A DNA stretch of 64,000 bases from Planococcus sp. CPCC 101016 (GTDB lineage Bacteria > Bacillota > Bacilli > Bacillales_A > Planococcaceae): assembly GCF_007859295.1 (NCBI RefSeq), contig NZ_VOHB01000002.1:1613624-1677623 (forward strand). The letters are read 5' to 3'. Positions within the stretch are counted from its first letter, which is position 1; every line of letters begins with the position of its first letter. The translations under genes and the position numbers were made by a program. Positions 60,717 through 64,000 of this stretch are shown piece by piece. The notes beneath the pieces are model-generated. The model searched no databases. It had not been told where the DNA came from and saw only the letters and a list, made by a program, of their open reading frames with translations.

Positions 60717-60932
60717 ATGAATAAACGATGGACCTTTACTGAAATCAAAGCATTTGTCGAGAAAAACTCAGACAGCAAATTATTGTCGACGGAATATCAT
60801 GGCTTTTCTCAAAAGCTGCTGTTTAAATGTGCCTGCGGCAATAACTTCGAAAAAACGTTTACAAAATTTAATACGAAAAACCAGCGTAAATGTGATGTGT
60901 GCCAACCGCCAAAAGCGCCACGTGGTGCATAA
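60717..60932 (+). CDS. Small zinc-ribbon-like protein
   Basis: The 71-residue product has two cysteine pairs, FKCACGNNFEKTF (CxC) and RKCDVCQP (CxxC), as in short zinc ribbons found in bacterial genome islands. It may bind nucleic acid. RBS GGAGGTG. The leader contains CCTCC able to pair with the ribosome site. Confidence 0.7.
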   Translation: MNKRWTFTEIKAFVEKNSDSKLLSTEYHGFSQKLLFKCACGNNFEKTFTKFNTKNQRKCDVCQPPKAPRGA

Positions 60933-60943
60933 TTAATAAATGA

Positions 60944-60982
60944 AACACAGATTTCTATACAAAGGAATCTGTGTTTTTTTAT
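60944..60982 (+). terminator. Terminator after the zinc-ribbon gene
   Basis: AACACAGATT (60944-60953) pairs perfectly with AATCTGTGTT (60966-60975), followed by TTTTTTA. Confidence 0.93.
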
Positions 60983-61135
60983 TGTGAAAAAAGCGAAATC
61001 AAAAATGAGCCCAACCACGATATAGCTTTTTTCAAATGTAAAACTAATTCCATTTTTAACATCTCTAACAATCCTTCACCTATAATGAGAATAAAGTGGC
61101 AGATGAATACCAAACGGATGGGAGGAACTTGATAA

Positions 61136-61591
61136 ATGAATTCTTTCTTGGATAGAGATAAAATAGAATGGCTTTTTGGAAGTCCCGAAATAAGAGGACT
61201 TGTGATTGTATATGCTGCAATTCTACTGTTGATGACATGTGAATGGTTCATAAGGAAAAAAACGGGCCAAAGATTTAGATCAGGTACAGCTGAAGGGCTT
61301 ATCAGTTTTTGGGCTAAGTATTTACGGTTGTTTCTCGTTGTATGCGCATTGCCACTTCTTACTGCTCAAACGGCATTTGTTCTGGTAATGTTCTTAGGAA
61401 CATTGTCAGCTAATATTTTCGTAGCGATATACTATTTAAAGTGGCTATGTTTTAGCGTTTTATTCTTGTTGATAGTAGTAAAAGCTTTTTATGAACGGAA
61501 ACTTCTATCAGGAAAAATATATTTAGTGACTCTTGGCTCGGGCATTACAACTACAGGTTTGTTGTATTATATCTACACATTTTGGTTTTAA
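61136..61591 (+). CDS. Four-helix membrane protein, unknown
   Basis: The 151-residue product has hydrophobic segments at about 20-36, 60-77, 81-100 and 128-148 and a basic loop after the first. RBS GGAGGAAC is strong. No family recognised. Confidence 0.65.
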   Translation: MNSFLDRDKIEWLFGSPEIRGLVIVYAAILLLMTCEWFIRKKTGQRFRSGTAEGLISFWAKYLRLFLVVCALPLLTAQTAFVLVMFLGTLSANIFVAIYYLKWLCFSVLFLLIVVKAFYERKLLSGKIYLVTLGSGITTTGLLYYIYTFWF

Positions 61592-61674
61592 ATGCCGGCA
61601 GTCTTCGGCATACATATTTTAGTGAAAGTTGAGTTAATGCCAAAAAGCAAAGTGACCATACATAATTAATAAAG

Positions 61675-61709
61675 AGACACTATGCTTGCAGGCATAGTGT
61701 CTTTTATTT
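61675..61709 (+). terminator. Terminator after the membrane protein gene
   Basis: AGACACTATGC (61675-61685) pairs perfectly with GCATAGTGTCT (61692-61702), followed by TTTATTT. Confidence 0.93.
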
Positions 61710-61818
61710 GGTATTATCTGAAGAAGAGTTCTATCTTTCTTTTCCGGACAAGTGAACAATTTATATATACTTTTCATGTTAGTCTAGCAGAATTAAATAT
61801 ACATATAGGATCTTCAGC

Positions 61819-61880
61819 TTGACGACATATACGGTACATGCTATCTTTAATTTAATTAAAGACAATAAGAGTCTGTAATG
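61819..61880 (+). promoter_or_regulatory. Promoter and Rrf2 operator
   Basis: TTGACG (61819-61824), 17 bases, TATCTT (61842-61847). The following 30 bases (61851-61880) contain AAAGACAATAAGAGTCTGTA, with AGAC/GTCT arms. A near copy, with AGATA/TATCT arms, is at 63945-63974. Confidence 0.75.
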
Positions 61881-61904
61881 TCTTTTAATAAAAAGGAGGT
61901 TGTT

Positions 61905-62327
61905 ATGAAATATTCAAACGCGACGAATTATGCTTTGCACACGATGGTGTATTTAATCTGGCTGCCAAAAAGCAGTACAATTGGCGTTCAAGAGCTGGCG
62001 GAAATTCAGAAGCTTTCACCCACTTACTTGTCCAAAATTTTAACCAAGCTGACGAAAGCTGGGCTAATCGAATCGACACCGGGTGCAAAAGGCGGCTACA
62101 AAATCTCCAAATCTCCAAATGAGATTTCTTTTCTTGATGTCATTATCGCCATAGAAGGAGAAAGCAATTTGTTCAATTGCTCTATCCATCATAATGAAGG
62201 CTGCCTGATTGAAGAAGTTATGCGTCAATCTGAAGAAAATATGAAGGCGGAGCTAAAAAACAGATTGCTTGTAGATATTGTAAAAAAGATGGAGGAACAG
62301 AAACAGCAGAAAGCAAACAGCAACTAA
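61905..62327 (+). CDS. Rrf2-family transcriptional regulator
   Basis: The 140-residue protein starts MKYSNATNYALHTMVYLIWL and has the Rrf2 winged helix: VQELAEIQKLSPTYLSKILT, KLTKAGLIESTPGAKGGYKI. Cysteines in FNCSIHHNEGCLIEE occupy the zone where Rrf2 members carry redox or cluster-sensing Cys residues (two Cys rather than three). ATG 61905 follows AAAAAGGAGGTTG; an extension to 61878 has no site and would overlap the operator. It heads a three-gene operon with a thioredoxin-reductase-like enzyme and a methyltransferase, so a redox or electrophile signal is likely. Confidence 0.88.
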   Translation: MKYSNATNYALHTMVYLIWLPKSSTIGVQELAEIQKLSPTYLSKILTKLTKAGLIESTPGAKGGYKISKSPNEISFLDVIIAIEGESNLFNCSIHHNEGCLIEEVMRQSEENMKAELKNRLLVDIVKKMEEQKQQKANSN

Positions 62328-62351
62328 AACTTATAGAAGGAAGATGATCAG

Positions 62352-63263
62352 ATGATACTGGATTGTGCAGTAATTGGTGGAGGTCCAGCGGGCTTGAATG
62401 CTTCACTGGTTCTCGGAAGGGCAAGAAGAAAAACCGTCTTGTTCGATGACAATAAACCACGGAATGCTGTAACTTCAGAAGCCCATGGATTCATAACGCG
62501 AGATGGTATCAATCCGCAGGAACTGAAGCGAATAGCTCAGCAAGAGTTAAAGAGCTATCCCGATCTCAGTATTGAAAGACAGCGAGTGAATCATGTAAGC
62601 AAAGAACAACAGCTTTTCCGCATTGAGACAGAAAATGGAGACATCTATAAGGCAAAAAAAATAATCTTAGCAACCGGTTTCAAGGAAATTTTGCCGGAGA
62701 TCCCTCACTTGGAGGAGTTTTATGGAAAAAGTTTGTTTAGCTGTCCTTTTTGCGACGGTTGGGAGCTCAGAGATCGTCCATTAGCGGTCATTGCAGAAAT
62801 ACAAGGAGCTTATCACATGGCGAAAGTGGCTTCTAACTGGACGAGTGATTTGATTGTATGTACGAACGGAAAACAAGTTCTTTCAAATAGTGAAAAAGAA
62901 AGCTTGGAGAAAAACGGCATCAAAATCAATGACAAAAAAATTCGTTCACTCATTGGAGAAAATGGAAGCTTAAAGGGAATCGAATTTCACGGCGGTGAGA
63001 TTATTTCACGCACAGGGGGATTTGTTGCAGCAGAATGGGTACAGGCTACTTCTATTGGTTCGTCACTCGGATGCAGCGTAAATGAGCGCGGAGGGATAAA
63101 TGCTGATCGTTTTCAACGAACAAATATCGAAGGGGTTTTTGCCTGTGGAGATACAATCATTGGAGGCCCATCGCAGTTAATCATCGCTGCTGCAGAAGGA
63201 AGCATGGCCGCTATTTCCGTAAATGGAGAATTGCTGGAGGAAAGGTTCATAACGGCAAGTTAG
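62352..63263 (+). CDS. Thioredoxin reductase-like FAD-dependent oxidoreductase
   Basis: The 303-residue protein has the FAD motif CAVIGGGPAGLNASL (GGGPAG 9-14), the ATGF segment (107-110), the redox-active CPFC (131-134) in SCPFCDGWE, and GVFACGDTIIGGPSQLIIAA near the C-terminus. The NAD(P)H-binding loop (LAVIAEIQGAYHMA) lacks the usual GxGxxA, as in Bacillus TrxB-like proteins that do not use NADPH well. CPFC replaces CATC of true thioredoxin reductase. RBS AAGGAAGATG. Expression is likely controlled by the Rrf2 gene in front. Confidence 0.85.
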   Translation: MILDCAVIGGGPAGLNASLVLGRARRKTVLFDDNKPRNAVTSEAHGFITRDGINPQELKRIAQQELKSYPDLSIERQRVNHVSKEQQLFRIETENGDIYKAKKIILATGFKEILPEIPHLEEFYGKSLFSCPFCDGWELRDRPLAVIAEIQGAYHMAKVASNWTSDLIVCTNGKQVLSNSEKESLEKNGIKINDKKIRSLIGENGSLKGIEFHGGEIISRTGGFVAAEWVQATSIGSSLGCSVNERGGINADRFQRTNIEGVFACGDTIIGGPSQLIIAAAEGSMAAISVNGELLEERFITAS

Positions 63264-63329
63264 TTGTAACAGGACCGGGATATGGCTGTATAGGAGTAAT
63301 GACTTGAAAGTAGAAGAGGAGAAATGCAA

Positions 63330-63923
63330 ATGCCAAATGAACATAACAAGTCTCATGGATCTGCTCATCAACATGGAAAAATAAATTACCTGGAAAGTAC
63401 AGAAAGAAGAGCGGAATTTTCTCCGGAACAGCTGTTAAGCAGAATTCCATTAAAGAAAACCGACAATATTTTAGATTTTGGAGCTGGCACAGGCTACATG
63501 ACAATACCTGCAGCAAAGCGTGTGGATGGTACAGTCTTTGCACTCGATATTGATCCAAGCATGTTGAAAATCATCAGTCAAAAAGCAGCCGCTGAACAAC
63601 TTGCCAATATTGTTGCAATCCAAGGAGGAAGTGCAGCACTTCCAGTAGCCAACGCATCTATCGATATCGTAATCGCCTCCCTTGTTTTACATGAAATCAG
63701 TCCTTTGACTGAAGTATTAAACGGAATCCATAAAGTTCTTAAACAAAACGGCTGCTTAGTTGTCGTTGAGATAGAACCCCAAGAGCATTCAGCACATAAA
63801 GCTCCAAGAATTTCATTGAGCGGCATGGAACAGGAAATAGCGGATGCAGGACTGCGGTTGACAGAAAAGTTCTTTCCTTCTGAATCTTTGTATGTCTTAA
63901 TTGCAGAAAAAACTGATGCATAG
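63330..63923 (+). CDS. Class I SAM-dependent methyltransferase
   Basis: The 197-residue protein has motif I ILDFGAGTGYMTIPA, ALDIDPSMLKIISQK and VLHEISPLTEVLNGIHKVLK. ATG 63330 follows GAGGAG by 8 bases (an ATG at 63324 is too close). Its N-terminus is His-rich (HNKSHGSAHQHGK), perhaps metal-binding. Similar Rrf2-TrxR-methyltransferase trios suggest a role in detoxifying a thiol-reactive compound; the substrate is unknown. Confidence 0.82.
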   Translation: MPNEHNKSHGSAHQHGKINYLESTERRAEFSPEQLLSRIPLKKTDNILDFGAGTGYMTIPAAKRVDGTVFALDIDPSMLKIISQKAAAEQLANIVAIQGGSAALPVANASIDIVIASLVLHEISPLTEVLNGIHKVLKQNGCLVVVEIEPQEHSAHKAPRISLSGMEQEIADAGLRLTEKFFPSESLYVLIAEKTDA

Positions 63924-63944
63924 AAAGCAAAACTATTTTTTTGT

Positions 63945-63974
63945 TTTAATTAAAGATAACAAGTATCTGTAAAG
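63945..63974 (+). promoter_or_regulatory. Second Rrf2-type operator at the right edge
   Basis: The sequence TTTAATTAAAGATAACAAGT followed by ATCTGTAAAG matches the 61851 operator at most positions, with a compensated change in the arms. It precedes a gene beyond the window. Confidence 0.65.
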
Positions 63975-64000
63975 TAGTTAATTTAAAGTTTTTTCAAAAA

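Overview
The window reads as chromosome from a Gram-positive, low-GC Firmicute of the order Bacillales, most likely Planococcaceae (Planococcus or a close relative). The left end keeps the Bacillus subtilis order yprB - gpsB - rnpB - ypsC - ypvA - ypwA - SDR - dynA, Shine-Dalgarno sites are strong, TTG/GTG starts are common and hairpin/T-run terminators are clear. The family assignment is inference from protein character and gene order; no rRNA or marker gene is present.

Region 1 (1-16 kb) is conserved housekeeping: the end of the YprB nuclease, the GpsB division adaptor, RNase P RNA, an rRNA methyltransferase, a DinG-type helicase, an M32 carboxypeptidase, an SDR, the double dynamin DynA, a sulfurtransferase, a CNNM/CorC membrane protein, a YtcJ-like amidohydrolase and a YueD-like reductase. 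Region 2 (16-26.8 kb) is an accessory flavin-monooxygenase locus: an ArsR repressor, two tandem MFS exporters, a nitronate-monooxygenase-like enzyme, three luciferase-like (LLM) monooxygenases and two SsuE-type FMN reductases. Three intergenic scraps are C-termini of lost LLM genes, so the array was once larger. The reductases would supply FMNH2 to the monooxygenases. The substrate is unknown; an organosulfur or other xenobiotic compound is plausible.

Region 3 (27-31 kb) holds small stress/membrane genes: a PAS-STAS RsbR-like protein, a DUF2512 protein and a YkuS-YtxH fusion. Region 4 (30.7-46.8 kb) is a patchwork island. It has a duplicated pair of small paralogous genes as direct repeats about 14 kb apart, two families of dispersed hairpin repeats, decayed immunity-like genes, an integrase remnant, a MocR/EamA pair and a sorbitol PTS operon. 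The sorbitol operon lies between two near-identical SorC regulator genes, the first broken by a nonsense codon. Region 5 (47-53.6 kb) is a YtfQRT/YjfF-type sugar ABC transporter with its AraR-like repressor, a cre site and AraR-like boxes. Region 6 (53.9-64 kb) has a GAF-STAS protein, RtcB, a methyltransferase, a Nudix hydrolase, an AlkD-like protein, small membrane proteins, and an Rrf2 / thioredoxin-reductase-like / methyltransferase operon. The Rrf2 operator recurs at the right edge, in front of whatever gene follows.

No tRNA, rRNA, CRISPR array, intact transposase or prophage module was seen.
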